From positions 62,001 to 126,000 of the forward strand of contig JBQDBK010000002.1 of assembly GCA_052090825.1 (NCBI GenBank): a stretch of DNA of 64,000 nucleotides, read 5' to 3'. The position numbers and the translations under genes are program-made. Source of the DNA: JBQDBK01 sp052090825. GTDB taxonomy: Bacteria > Bacillota > Clostridia > Tissierellales > Peptoniphilaceae. Below, piece after piece: positions 26,701-36,693 of this stretch (position 1 is its first letter; every line of letters starts with the position of its first letter). The notes beneath the pieces were generated by a model. That model worked only from the letters and a program-made list of their open reading frames with translations, was not told where the DNA came from and searched no databases.

Positions 26701-29700
26701 AACAGGGAAAATGGTATATGCTCCATCAGGTCAATATTATTATAGGGTTAGAGCCAAAGTAAAGACTACAGATAAATATGAAGAGACTATACTTCCAGTT
26801 AAGCTTGATAATACAAGCCCTCAAGCTGATACGGAAAATATTAAATATACCTTTAGTCAAGATGGGAATGGAAGAGATATTAATTTTAAGATAAAAGACG
26901 AAAATGGGCTAATGTTTGTAGGAGCAAGTTTAGATAATAAACCTATAGAAGTTAAGAAAATTTCAGAAGATGAATACAAAATAGAAAATTTAAAAATAAA
27001 TGAATTGACCAAATCTAGGCTACACATAGAGGCTATGGATTATGCAACTAATTTAATGGAACCTATAAATATTGATTTGAATGATAACTTTATAGATTTT
27101 AGTAATTATGGAAAAGTTATATCAGGAGAAGATAATATTTTAAAGGCTAAAATTAAAAATCCAAAAGTTTCAAAAATAGAAGCGTACCAAGATGATAAAA
27201 TTTTAAATTCTAAAAACATAGGAGATGAATTTGAATTTAATTTAGACAATAATGCAAATGACATAAGAATAATAGGAAAAGACGAAAATAATAACATTAT
27301 TGGCGAAGAAACTTTAAAAATAAAAAGGGATTTAAAAGATCTTGACCAAGGACATAATAATGATTTTGGACCAGTTGATTATGAAAAAATGCCCGATGAT
27401 GAGAGCTCTGAATTTAGAGAAGCTTTAGACTATGGAATGGCTAATTATTATATTATTACTGATGGTTCACCATTATTAAACGAAGAAAGTGGACAATATT
27501 ACTTTAATCCAAGTAATGGTTGGTATATATCTTTAAAAGAAGACTCTAACTTATATTTAGATGATTACATTCTTAAAGCTACAGCTTATAACACATATGC
27601 TCCTGGACATGAAGATTATCAACCTACTTGGCATATTGAAACTAATGCTGAAAGGGTACCAAGCAATCCGAATATACCAGTATATGATGGAGTGAATATA
27701 ATTAATTTAACTTTTGTAGAAAAAGATGACCCAGAGAAAATAGTATTTTCTAGAGGAGTTTTAGTTATGATAGATACTAAAAATCCTGAACTTACTTTAG
27801 AAGAAGGGAATGTGGATATAGAAGCTAAAAAAGTATATGCCAATAGCAATGAAGTTACTCTAAAGGGTAAGGTTAAAGACAACCTAGATGAAGTATATCT
27901 TGATTTAAATGGAGATAATATAGTAACTAAACTTAAGCAAGGCGATTTTGGTAATACTGAAACTGAGTTTGAAGCTAAAATTAATGTAGAAGAAGATGAT
28001 ATTGTAACTTTTAAAACAAAAGATCGCTTTGGAAATTATGAGAATATAGTTTATAAGGTAGTAATGGACAAGACAAACCCTACTATTGATGTAGACGAAT
28101 CTTCTATAAATGCAAATACTATTTTAAATCCTAGAATAGAAGATAATATTGGACTTAGAGAAGATGGAAAGCAAATTTTTGTAAATGGAAAGCCTTATGA
28201 GAATGGTAAAAAACTTAATGAATATAGCGAAGAAGGAAAATATATTATAGAGATTAAAGCTATAGATAAGGCTGGTAATGTCGCAGAAAAGACTTTAGAA
28301 ATAGGAATTGAAGATTCAGACAAGGATTTTTCTGGAGTTAAATTATCCAAGAATAAATTTACAAAAGATGAAGTATTAAACTTTAAAGACTTTTTAAGAG
28401 TACCTAACGGTTATGAGATTATAGGAATAAGTCATATAGATTCTAATAATGAGAAAGAACAAGAAGTAAATGTAGAAGTTAAAAATAAATTAGGTTTAAA
28501 AGAAAAATTAACTTTTAAAATTACTGTTTATGAAAGTGAAAATGAAACGGATTCTATAAATTTAGATAAGATAGAATTGAAAAAGACAAATTTCTTACCT
28601 GAAGAAATAAGTGTTGAAAATCTTTTTGACTTACCTAATGGAGTAGAAGTCAAAGTTGAAAAAATAGACGCTTCAAAAGTAGGAAATAGTGAGCTTAAAG
28701 TTAAATTTATAACGGAAAATAGAAGTATAGATAAAGTTTATTCAATAAATATTTTACCTGAGCTTAAAGCAGAGCTACTAAAAAATAAGTTTAAGATAGG
28801 TGAAATTCAAGATATTAATAAAGTTATTAAAAGAAATGATAATTTCAGCTATGAATTTGCAGAAATGCCATCTCTTGAAACTGGTAATAAAGTGATAAAA
28901 ATAATAGTAAAAGATAATTTTGGACATGAGAAAGAAGTAAATTTTGTAGTTAATGTAATTGAAGAATCTAAACCTTCACCTAATCCACAACCAATACCAA
29001 GTCCAGAAGTTAACCCAGAATCAAAACCAGAAAGAGATAAAGATAAGAGGGAAAATTCTGTAATTAAAATAGATAAAAGTTTTAAGTATCCTCAATATAA
29101 TCCTGTAGGGGCAGAGAAAGAAAAAGAGTACAAAAAAAGTAATACTCTTCAAACTAAGGAAAATAACTTTATTAAAGATATTCAAGGTCATTGGGCAAAG
29201 GATGTTATATTAAAGGCTATAAAGCAAGGAATAGTAAAAGGATATCCAGATAATACTTTTAGACCAGATAAAGAAACTTCAAGAAGTGAATTTGTAACTT
29301 TAATAAATAGAGTATTTAAATACAAGAGTTCAAAAGATATTAATTTTAAAGATGTTGAAAAAGGAGCTTGGTATGAAGATGCTTTAAAAGCTTTAGTAGA
29401 TAAGTCTATTATAAAAGGTAATGAAGAAAATAAGTTCTTGCCTAATAATTCAATAAGTAGAGAAGAAATAGCTAGTATATTGATTAGATATATTGAAAAA
29501 GAGAATCCTGAGCTTTTAAAAGTAGAAATGAAAGAATTGAAATTCGTTGATAAAGATAATATTTCAGATTGGGCTAGAGAGGATATAGTAAAAGCCTATA
29601 GTATAGGAATATTATCAGGTAATGATAAAAATATGATAATGGCAAAGGACAAGGCTACGAGAGCAGAAGTTGTAAAGATGATATATAACTTTAAAAATAT

Positions 29701-29713
29701 ATCAGGGAAATAA
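23786..29713 (+). CDS. SLH-anchored subtilisin-like (S8) cell-surface protease
   Basis: A 1975 aa precursor starting at TTG 23786 behind AAGGAGGA, with a signal peptide (about 1-28) and an inhibitor_I9-like propeptide. The catalytic triad is Asp181 (AVIDSGID), His235 (AGHGMHCAG) and Ser588 (SGTSMATPH), with Asn in SAIGNYG. A PA domain (about 400-520) is inserted as in lactocepin/C5a peptidase. Fn3-like and Ig-like modules follow, then a Pro-rich linker and three SLH repeats (about 1795-1970) that hold it on secondary wall polymer. Fur-box control and a co-transcribed redox-type SLH protein suggest a role in iron-limited growth, perhaps degrading host proteins. Confidence 0.93.
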   Translation: MEKIYKRLMCFMLAMILILSSSGNLFAQVYEAKDKKEKNTSISKEILKDKFPLSRAYLNKELKDTDSSEKIYVLQFKDGHKKEMLNKLRAIEGLEIKYQYDSIFEGASVKVKANKISEIRDMDGIKNIQENGTFIPQMVSAKKLTKIKEAVDYNEEMIKNLSESERNKRKLDGRGTIVAVIDSGIDIGHEAMKIDENAKPYMKYKNPDPGFTDKVPHGFSYVGGGNDLMDKVVAGHGMHCAGIIAGNNEKVKGVVPNAQLFSYRIFSDQYYGDNDALYEFGGDDSVYHAIDDAVKNGADVISMSIGQAGNGYAGDLYYETVNRATKKGVVVVSAIGNYGSASSDNTFDNNPINELGITDTSAMTYYSGIGKILAVGSVTNTGREARVIKIGDKKYPYTTLGSLDSNKISMERNKGESQFVFVGHGRESAYKGLDVEGKIVVSLRDGARNKGSKVVEKIEIAKDKKAKGIIIMNSPIAYSRDVWEEYPITSYENDPSMSELVKDGKIWAISVNGNDGEKIKELSNKGSFDVDFPEELISAPLASEVRLSGFSGWGPNAELELKPEVVAPGENIYSTMNRNRYGYMSGTSMATPHVSGISAMLVQKVNEIIKNPYFKDIGKSDTNKILIMNTAQPLKDSINTKFEVSPRRQGAGMIRADKAMMNDVFVTHNKKASVELKDFKENTKIFKLRLDNISNEDKSFKVNFSDVIGEDVKIEEKLLLKADKIKTGEFTDTFDKENVKISVPVKLENSSISTDKEIVTVPRNSNIELSVTLNTPGVDKHFVEGYIYFTSEDESKYPSISIPYFGYKGDWQEGPIIDKPMWEEGSIYKHTTVVGLKPDDGHGEDIEYKILGVDEKAYPEKRREFYGGYEMVPDEEHLKDGYMVDPDKIAFSVGFMAAEPKKVTLRMVALREVKDLEVAILNDKKEVVRVVSNSHNYRKQINNVRYESEWQAKVFHRPNVLFTWDGTIYNPKTGKMVYAPSGQYYYRVRAKVKTTDKYEETILPVKLDNTSPQADTENIKYTFSQDGNGRDINFKIKDENGLMFVGASLDNKPIEVKKISEDEYKIENLKINELTKSRLHIEAMDYATNLMEPINIDLNDNFIDFSNYGKVISGEDNILKAKIKNPKVSKIEAYQDDKILNSKNIGDEFEFNLDNNANDIRIIGKDENNNIIGEETLKIKRDLKDLDQGHNNDFGPVDYEKMPDDESSEFREALDYGMANYYIITDGSPLLNEESGQYYFNPSNGWYISLKEDSNLYLDDYILKATAYNTYAPGHEDYQPTWHIETNAERVPSNPNIPVYDGVNIINLTFVEKDDPEKIVFSRGVLVMIDTKNPELTLEEGNVDIEAKKVYANSNEVTLKGKVKDNLDEVYLDLNGDNIVTKLKQGDFGNTETEFEAKINVEEDDIVTFKTKDRFGNYENIVYKVVMDKTNPTIDVDESSINANTILNPRIEDNIGLREDGKQIFVNGKPYENGKKLNEYSEEGKYIIEIKAIDKAGNVAEKTLEIGIEDSDKDFSGVKLSKNKFTKDEVLNFKDFLRVPNGYEIIGISHIDSNNEKEQEVNVEVKNKLGLKEKLTFKITVYESENETDSINLDKIELKKTNFLPEEISVENLFDLPNGVEVKVEKIDASKVGNSELKVKFITENRSIDKVYSINILPELKAELLKNKFKIGEIQDINKVIKRNDNFSYEFAEMPSLETGNKVIKIIVKDNFGHEKEVNFVVNVIEESKPSPNPQPIPSPEVNPESKPERDKDKRENSVIKIDKSFKYPQYNPVGAEKEKEYKKSNTLQTKENNFIKDIQGHWAKDVILKAIKQGIVKGYPDNTFRPDKETSRSEFVTLINRVFKYKSSKDINFKDVEKGAWYEDALKALVDKSIIKGNEENKFLPNNSISREEIASILIRYIEKENPELLKVEMKELKFVDKDNISDWAREDIVKAYSIGILSGNDKNMIMAKDKATRAEVVKMIYNFKNISGK

Positions 29714-29722
29714 ATTATAATA

Positions 29723-29749
29723 AGGTGGAATATGTAATGTATTCCACCT
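29723..29749 (+). promoter_or_regulatory. intercistronic hairpin
   Basis: AGGTGGAATA (29723-29732) pairs perfectly with TATTCCACCT (29740-29749). No T run follows, so it is probably an mRNA stability or processing element in the two-gene operon. Confidence 0.65.
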
Positions 29750-29764
29750 ATAAAGGAGGATTAC

Positions 29765-32700
29765 ATGAGAAAGAAATTATTGGTTATTTCAATGACTGGA
29801 GTATTATTAGTGCCTTCTATAACATCAGCAAAAATTCAAGGGCATTGGTCTGAAACTTATATAAATAGACTTGCTAGCAAAGGATTAATGAACGGATACC
29901 CAGATGGAAGCTTTAAACCTGAAAAGGAGATAAGTAGAGAAGAAGCAAGTCAAATTCTAGCAAAAGACATGGGTTACAATGGAAATAAAATAGAAAGTAA
30001 GTTTTCTGATACTAGAGGACGTTGGAGTGAAGGGGCAGTTTCTTATTTAACAAATGAGAAAGTTATATCGGGTTATCCGGATGGAAGTTTTAAGCCTGAA
30101 AATACTATAAGTAAAGAAGAAATGGCATCTATGGCTTATAAAATTCTAGAAAAGGAAGTAGACTTTAGTAAAGTTACTTCAAAAACATTTTCGGATATAG
30201 ACGATTCATGGGCTAAAAATATGATAGAAAAACTTGCTGGTCTTGGTGTTGTAAAAGGATATAACGGGAAATTCAATCCGAAACAAGAGGTAAAAAGGGG
30301 AGAAACAGCTTCTATAGTAAGTAATTTAATAGATGTAGAAGAAAAAGAAGAAGTTGAGAGAGAACAGGAAAAAGAAAAACTAAAACCAGTAGAAAAGACA
30401 AATAAAGTTGAGAAAAAAGCGTGGACTAGCTTTGGTAAGAAAGATAAAAAAGATAGAAATAGCTATGAAGGAAAAGAATATACATTAAAAATAAAAGGTG
30501 GAACAGCTGACAAATATTATGCTAAGCATGGAGAAAGTATTACAATATATGCAAATATACCATTAAACAAAGAGTTTTTGAGATGGGAACTTATATCTGG
30601 AGATATAGATTTAAAAAATGAAGCTGTTACCACTTTTAAAGTTGGGAAAAAAGATATAGAAATAAAAGCTATATTTAAAGATAAAATTAAAGAAGAAGAA
30701 GTAAACAAGAAATTACTTAAATTAGAACTATTATCTGCTGAGAAAATGCTTAAAAATACTATAGTAGCAGAAAGTAAAGAAGATGTTGATAAGGGTAAAG
30801 AGTTTGTAAGCAATTCAACAAGAAATAAATTTAATGAAGAAATAGGAAAAGCAAAAGAAGTTTATAAAAATAGTAAAGCAAGTCAAAAAGAAGTTAATAG
30901 TGCTCTTAATAATTTAAAAGAGGCAAAAGAAGATTTTAAAAATGCAAAAAATATAGGAACTAGAACAAAAGTTGAGCTTACACATTCTATAAAAATAGAA
31001 GGAGGACAGGTAAGTAAAACTGAAGCTAAAGCAGGAGAAAAAATTACAATTACAGCAAAGGATGAAAATTTTGTAAAATGGACAGTTGAGCCAAAAGGAG
31101 CTGTAGCATTTGCTGATGCTTCAGACAATCAGACTACTTTTGTTATGGCTGATAAAGATGTCACAATAAAAGCAATATATGAAGAAGAAACACCAGAGCC
31201 AGAAGAAAAAGAATATAAATTATTTATTTATTATAGCGAGTATGATGGAGAAAATTATAAGGACGATGAAGTAAATAAAGTTGAACTTGATGTAACAAGT
31301 TCAGATACTTTTAAGGAAGTAGAAAATAAATTAGTTGAATTAGCAGAAAGAGGAATCGATTCTTGGAAAATAAATGATATTTCTTATGGTAGTTACAATG
31401 AGCTTTTAGACAAAAATTTTAGTGATGAAATGTGTTATATTAAAGATGGGAATAAGACATCTCATATAGTACTTTATGCAATAAAAAATGTTAAACCTAA
31501 AGAAAATCCCGATGGAGAAGTAGAAGAAAATGAACTTGCTACAATAAGTTTTGATACAAAAGATATGTTTAGAACGCTTATTGTTATACCTAAAGGGAAG
31601 TATAAGACTTATATCCTTGATCAAGACATGTCTAAGTCAATAGGGCAAGTAGAAGAAGCAGCTTTGATTTTAGATGAAGTAAGAGAAAATGATAAAAAGC
31701 AAAAAATTGTAGGTTGGAAAGTAAATGATAAAGTTTATTCTGTAAGTGACTTAAAAAATACATTAATAAAAGATATAGTAAAACCGGTTGAAGGAGAAGA
31801 CAACAAATATAAGGTAACCATATTTGCAGTTGTTGACGAAAATTCAATTCCAGAAAATGAAAAACATTCTATAAACATAGAAAATGGACAGGTAAGTAAA
31901 ACTGAAGCTAAAGTAGGAGAAAAAATTACAATTACAGCAAAGGCTGAAAATTTTATAAAGTGGACAGTTGAGCCAAAAGGAGCTGTAGAATTTGCTGATG
32001 CTTCAGACAATCAAACTACTTTTGTTATGGCTGATAAAGATGTCACAATAAAAGCAATATATGAAGGAGAAACACCAGAGCCAGAAGAAAAAGAATATAA
32101 ATTATTTATTTATTATAGTGAGTATGATGGAGAAGACTATGATGATACATTAAAAAGTAGTATAGATGTAACCAACAAAGAGTCATTTAAGAAGGTAAAA
32201 GATCAATTAGAGAGCTTAGATAATGAAGGTATTGACTCCTGGGAAATAAATGGTAAAAAATATAATAGCTACAATGAACTTTTGAATAAAAAATTCAATG
32301 ATGATATGTGCTTTATAAATGAAAGTGGAGAAGTTACAAAAGATATCGTATTGTATGCAATAAAAAATGTTGAAGTTGATGAAGAGCCAAATCCAAATAA
32401 TGAAGAAAATAAATATTCTATAAACATAGAAAATGGACAGGTAAGTAAAACTGAAGCTGAAGCAGGAGAAGAAATTACAATTACAGCAAAGTCTGAAAAT
32501 TTTGTTAAATGGACAGTTGAGCCAGAAGGAGCTGTAAAATTTGATAATCCTTTAAATAATGAAACTACTTTTACAATGGCTGATAAGGACATAAAGATAA
32601 TAGCAGTATATGAAGAAAGCTCAGATTCTTCACAGGAAAGTGAGAAAAAGAAAGAACTTAGAGAATTGGTAGAAAGAGCAAAAATAATAGAATCTAAGAT

Positions 32701-35700
32701 GAAAGGAGAAAATACTGATGAAGAATGGGATAAATTTACTTTAGCTTTGAGTGATGCCTCAGACATTTTAGATTTAAAAAGTTCAACAGAAACTGATTTT
32801 GCAAAACAAATAAAAAATTTAACAAATGCAATTGAAGGACTTTCAGATAACAGGGAAAATGCTGGAGAAAATGTTGATAAAAGAAAATTAGAAAGTTTAG
32901 TTGAAGAGCTTAAGTCCTTTGTTGAAAATAAACCTCAATATCTTTCTAAAAATAAATTTAAGGAATTTAATAATGATATAGTTTTATCAAAAGAAGAAAT
33001 AGAAAATCCACTTTCTCAAGATAGAATTAATAAATTTTCAGATAAACTTGAAACTTGGAAGACATATTTTTTAGATGAGAAAAAGATGGCTTGGGATAAA
33101 TTAGATGGTGCTATAGCTTATGCAGTTCATGCAGAACAAGAAGTAACATCACGTGATGACGAAAAGTATACTCAACCATTCCTTGCTGCTATGAAAAAAG
33201 CTAAAGGTATGAGAAAGTCTAATCTAGAGGAATGTAATGAATCTTCTGAGAATTTAAATAAAGAAGCAGAAGAACTAATAGGAAAAGTAGATAATTATTA
33301 TAAACACCAAGCTAAAAAAGTATTAAATATAACTTCTAAAAAAGACCAAATTGAAGTTGGAGAGCCTGTAGAATTTAAGTTAAGAGCTTATGTTACAACA
33401 GATTACTTTGACAACAAAGATTTAATAGAAGCATATGTAGATGATGTAAAAGTAGAAAAAGAAAATTTACAAATAACAGGAGCCTACATTAATGGATATA
33501 CTATTAAAATAGATGGAAAATTATTTGGTGAAAGTAAAAAGTATAATGTTAAAATCACTAGACCTAAATACGAAGATGTAGAAGAGACAATATATGTTGG
33601 AGTAGAAAAAGAAGCTGATAAAAGTGAATTAATAAAAGAAATAGAAGAAGCTCAAAAATATAAAAAAGATAAATATACACAAGTTAGCTTTGAAAAGTTA
33701 GAAAGTGCTTTAGAGAAAGCTTTAGAAATTAAAGGAAAAGATGGGGCAGAAGAAAGTGAAATATCAGAAGCCATAGCAAGTTTAAAAGCAGCTATAAAGG
33801 GGCTTGAAAAAAATAATACTGGTGGAGAGAATGAGAATGAGGAAGAAGCAACTGTAACATTTAAACTTACGGCAAAAGAATTTCCTTATTTAGTAACCTC
33901 TTCTTGTTCTTATGAAATTTCAGAAGATCCAAATTATACTGGTTTTCAGAGCCATCCAACAGCCTTGGAACAAGCCTATAATGACTCACCTATAAAAGTT
34001 CCTAAATCTGGATCTATAGCCTTTGTTTTACAGTCTTTGGGAGATCATTCCTTATCAGATTTTGAAATAAAAATAAATGGACAAAAAGTAGACCTTCAGG
34101 ATAAATTCTTTGATCCTAGCTCAGGAGCAAGTCCACTAATGGTTTTAAGACCAGCAGATAGTTTAAGTAATTCTGATGGAGAATATGAACTTTTAGATGA
34201 AAATAGAATTGAGATAAGGATAATTAATGAATCAAATGACAATGGGAATACAGATAGTACAGATGATGACGAAGAATCCATAATTCACGAAAATATTTAT
34301 GTTCTTAATGATATAGAGGGCAATGGTTTTATGTCCTACTTGGGAACTATAAGCGAAGGTAAAGATGGAGCTAATTATGGTGAATTTTCAGCAAGTGAAT
34401 TATATAGACCTAATAAAAATCTTGAAAAGTACAACTCCGAAAAAGTAGATGCTCTTGAAATATTTTCAAGGATGCCTGGATTTATGGGTTTCTCGATATC
34501 CTATGACGGTGAAGACAACTATGATGGAGACCTTATGTCTTTAGAGGAAATTAGAGAGAAAAAGTTTGATGAAAGTGATTATTTTTATTATCAAGCAGAA
34601 GGAACTTCATATAAAACTGAGCTTATAAGAATAATAGCTCATTTTGACCCAGAAATAGTAGGACAACAAGGCGTATTAGAGATGATAGAAACCAATGAAG
34701 CCTTAGATATGATAAGAGACAATAATGAGGATTTAGTAGTATTTGATGTAAGAACTAATGGAGAATATCAAGAATCAAGAATTAAATCTGATAAATTAAT
34801 TCATAAAGATATGCTAAAAGAAGATGAATTTAATAATTATTTATCTAGTTTAGACAAGGATAAAACTTATTTAGTCTATTGTAGGACACAAACAAGATCA
34901 AAAAAAGTTGCTTCGTCAATGAGTAATGCAGGATTTAAAAAAGTATACTATATGAATGGTGGAATAACTAAGTGGTTAAAGGAAGCAGACAAGAAAGGAT
35001 ATACAGTATTTCCAAAAACTCCCTTGGCATTAGATTTAACTATTAATGGTGATAAGAAAGTTTACAGTAAAGGAAATGTAGATTTAAAGATTAAACTAAC
35101 AAATACTTTTGAGGATAAATCAGGTATTCGAAAGGGTCTTGTAACTTTAAAATTAAAAAATGATAATAAAGTTATAGAAAGTAAAGAAGTTTCTATGGGA
35201 GATGATGGAACAAGCACTGTAAGCTTTGATATGTCATCTGCTAAAGAAGGTAAATATATAGTAGAAGCTAGCTCTGAAAAGGAAGGATATAAATCAGCTA
35301 AAGCTATTTATATTTTCAAGATAGGTCAAGAAGAAAATTATGAAAATAAAGATTTCTCTAGTGAAAAAGAAAAAAGGGTCTTTAGACACCTTTCAGAAGG
35401 AACTCCTGAATACGAAGCTCTAAAAAGTAATTTTGGTAAAAATATGCTTCAATATAATGTAAAAAAATCTAATGGAGAAAGTATTTCTTTATATGATTTT
35501 ATAGAAGATAAGAATAAACCAACGGTTGTATTATTTGGATACCCTGGATGTGGTGGTTGTAAAGATATGATGAGACTTATGAGTAAAATGGATTTTAAAG
35601 ATTATAACTATGTTGAAATCATAACTTCAGTAGATAAGAATATGCAGGATACTGTGGAACAAACAGAAAAAGTATTAAAAGAGCTGGGAGTAGAAAATAT

Positions 35701-36424
35701 AAAATCACACATATTATATGATGCAGAGGATAAGATTTGGCAAACAAGATTAGACTTAAAAACTACTCCGAATTTTATGTTCTTAGATAGAGATGGACGT
35801 ATGGTAAATATGGCGGACCAAATAAATGCTCCAGTATATTCATCAATTCTTAAAGAGAGTTTAGGAGTAAAAATAAAAGTGGACAACATTAATATTGAAC
35901 CAAATCCAAATGGAGATGCAGCAAATAATGCAGCTTTTAATACAATTTATAAGATGAATATTGGAGACTTTGAACTTACAGACCTAGATGGAAACACTAA
36001 GAAAATTAAAGATATAGTTGATGGTAAAAGATCAACATTAATATCTCTAGGAACTACAACTTGTGGTTCTTGTCAAAATTCATGGAAAAGTTTTAAAAAC
36101 GTTGATATAGATAGTCTACCTTTTAATGTTATAGAAGCTTTAATAAAAGACTATGATAAAGAAGATTCTAAGGATACACAAAAACTTTTAAGAAAACAGA
36201 TTTTTGATGGAATATCAGATGCAAGGCATAAGGTAAAACACTTCTATTATAATGGTGATGATATATACAATTTACCAAGAAAAAGCGAAGAAAGTTTTAC
36301 TGTAACACCTGTTGGTATATTTTTAGACAAAGACTGTAATATAGTAGAATTTGAATATAACCCATCTTATTCTGATGACCTTTATAACAAAGGAAAGAGA
36401 ATAACAGAAACAATTTATGAATAA
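29765..36424 (+). CDS. giant SLH protein with InlB-like repeats, rhodanese and two thioredoxin-like domains
   Basis: A 2219 aa secreted protein. Order: signal peptide (about 1-22); three SLH repeats (about 22-195); four InlB-B-type repeats (three alike: VSKTEA.AGE.ITITAK...KWTVEP.GAV) alternating with YYSEYDG modules (about 235-960); helical and FIVAR-like regions (about 980-1360); a rhodanese domain with Cys1706 in YCRTQTRSKKVA; then two redoxin-like domains with C1929-GG-C1932 (GYPGCGGCKDM) and C2100-GS-C2103 (TTTCGSCQNS). Sulfur transfer and disulfide chemistry on the outside of a Gram-positive cell is unusual. It lies 51 bp after the S8 protease in one Fur-box operon. Its substrate is unknown. 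Confidence 0.9.
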   Translation: MRKKLLVISMTGVLLVPSITSAKIQGHWSETYINRLASKGLMNGYPDGSFKPEKEISREEASQILAKDMGYNGNKIESKFSDTRGRWSEGAVSYLTNEKVISGYPDGSFKPENTISKEEMASMAYKILEKEVDFSKVTSKTFSDIDDSWAKNMIEKLAGLGVVKGYNGKFNPKQEVKRGETASIVSNLIDVEEKEEVEREQEKEKLKPVEKTNKVEKKAWTSFGKKDKKDRNSYEGKEYTLKIKGGTADKYYAKHGESITIYANIPLNKEFLRWELISGDIDLKNEAVTTFKVGKKDIEIKAIFKDKIKEEEVNKKLLKLELLSAEKMLKNTIVAESKEDVDKGKEFVSNSTRNKFNEEIGKAKEVYKNSKASQKEVNSALNNLKEAKEDFKNAKNIGTRTKVELTHSIKIEGGQVSKTEAKAGEKITITAKDENFVKWTVEPKGAVAFADASDNQTTFVMADKDVTIKAIYEEETPEPEEKEYKLFIYYSEYDGENYKDDEVNKVELDVTSSDTFKEVENKLVELAERGIDSWKINDISYGSYNELLDKNFSDEMCYIKDGNKTSHIVLYAIKNVKPKENPDGEVEENELATISFDTKDMFRTLIVIPKGKYKTYILDQDMSKSIGQVEEAALILDEVRENDKKQKIVGWKVNDKVYSVSDLKNTLIKDIVKPVEGEDNKYKVTIFAVVDENSIPENEKHSINIENGQVSKTEAKVGEKITITAKAENFIKWTVEPKGAVEFADASDNQTTFVMADKDVTIKAIYEGETPEPEEKEYKLFIYYSEYDGEDYDDTLKSSIDVTNKESFKKVKDQLESLDNEGIDSWEINGKKYNSYNELLNKKFNDDMCFINESGEVTKDIVLYAIKNVEVDEEPNPNNEENKYSINIENGQVSKTEAEAGEEITITAKSENFVKWTVEPEGAVKFDNPLNNETTFTMADKDIKIIAVYEESSDSSQESEKKKELRELVERAKIIESKMKGENTDEEWDKFTLALSDASDILDLKSSTETDFAKQIKNLTNAIEGLSDNRENAGENVDKRKLESLVEELKSFVENKPQYLSKNKFKEFNNDIVLSKEEIENPLSQDRINKFSDKLETWKTYFLDEKKMAWDKLDGAIAYAVHAEQEVTSRDDEKYTQPFLAAMKKAKGMRKSNLEECNESSENLNKEAEELIGKVDNYYKHQAKKVLNITSKKDQIEVGEPVEFKLRAYVTTDYFDNKDLIEAYVDDVKVEKENLQITGAYINGYTIKIDGKLFGESKKYNVKITRPKYEDVEETIYVGVEKEADKSELIKEIEEAQKYKKDKYTQVSFEKLESALEKALEIKGKDGAEESEISEAIASLKAAIKGLEKNNTGGENENEEEATVTFKLTAKEFPYLVTSSCSYEISEDPNYTGFQSHPTALEQAYNDSPIKVPKSGSIAFVLQSLGDHSLSDFEIKINGQKVDLQDKFFDPSSGASPLMVLRPADSLSNSDGEYELLDENRIEIRIINESNDNGNTDSTDDDEESIIHENIYVLNDIEGNGFMSYLGTISEGKDGANYGEFSASELYRPNKNLEKYNSEKVDALEIFSRMPGFMGFSISYDGEDNYDGDLMSLEEIREKKFDESDYFYYQAEGTSYKTELIRIIAHFDPEIVGQQGVLEMIETNEALDMIRDNNEDLVVFDVRTNGEYQESRIKSDKLIHKDMLKEDEFNNYLSSLDKDKTYLVYCRTQTRSKKVASSMSNAGFKKVYYMNGGITKWLKEADKKGYTVFPKTPLALDLTINGDKKVYSKGNVDLKIKLTNTFEDKSGIRKGLVTLKLKNDNKVIESKEVSMGDDGTSTVSFDMSSAKEGKYIVEASSEKEGYKSAKAIYIFKIGQEENYENKDFSSEKEKRVFRHLSEGTPEYEALKSNFGKNMLQYNVKKSNGESISLYDFIEDKNKPTVVLFGYPGCGGCKDMMRLMSKMDFKDYNYVEIITSVDKNMQDTVEQTEKVLKELGVENIKSHILYDAEDKIWQTRLDLKTTPNFMFLDRDGRMVNMADQINAPVYSSILKESLGVKIKVDNINIEPNPNGDAANNAAFNTIYKMNIGDFELTDLDGNTKKIKDIVDGKRSTLISLGTTTCGSCQNSWKSFKNVDIDSLPFNVIEALIKDYDKEDSKDTQKLLRKQIFDGISDARHKVKHFYYNGDDIYNLPRKSEESFTVTPVGIFLDKDCNIVEFEYNPSYSDDLYNKGKRITETIYE
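30985..32615 (+). repeat. internal InlB-like repeat units, about 200 bp each
   Basis: Three closely related coding units lie at about 30985-31185, 31864-32065 and 32415-32615. The first two are almost identical over long stretches. Intervening YYSEYDG modules are also duplicated. Recombination between them could change protein length. Confidence 0.8.
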
Positions 36425-36439
36425 GTAAAATTATTTTTC

Positions 36440-36492
36440 AATAAGATTTTGAAGGAATTTACCTATATGGTAATTTTCTTCGAAATCTTATT
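36440..36492 (+). terminator. terminator of the surface protein operon
   Basis: AATAAGATTT (36440-36449) pairs with AAATCTTATT (36483-36492), with a further inner stem, followed by TTAGTTTT. Confidence 0.7.
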
Positions 36493-36630
36493 TTAGTTTT
36501 AAATAATTTAAAAAATTATAAAATGGATCAAAGAATGTCTTTTTAAAAGTAAAATTAAATTGCAATAATTGTTATCTATAATAACAAAAAATATATAATA
36601 CTTGTTTAATTAGATAAAATATAGATAATG

Positions 36631-36639
36631 TGCTATAAT
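36631..36639 (+). promoter_or_regulatory. extended -10 promoter of antiporter copy 2
   Basis: TGCTATAAT is a full extended -10 element, 55 bp before TTG 36694. An inverted repeat TGTTAT/ATAACA lies upstream near 36578-36595. Confidence 0.45.
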
Positions 36640-36693
36640 CGGATTAATGAGCATCAATCAAGTTTCTTTAGTTATTAGGAGGGAAAAAGAAGA

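Noticed and set aside
29723..29749. Terminator between the two surface genes
   Set aside because: The stem is perfect but has no T run, and the next SD follows at once.
30985..32615. Spaced repeats that might suggest a CRISPR array
   Set aside because: Units are about 200 bp, in frame and encode InlB-like domains.
30517..32766. Several minus-strand frames with Ser/Leu-rich products
   Set aside because: They are antisense shadows of the repeated, Glu/Lys-rich surface gene, and they recur because that gene has repeats.
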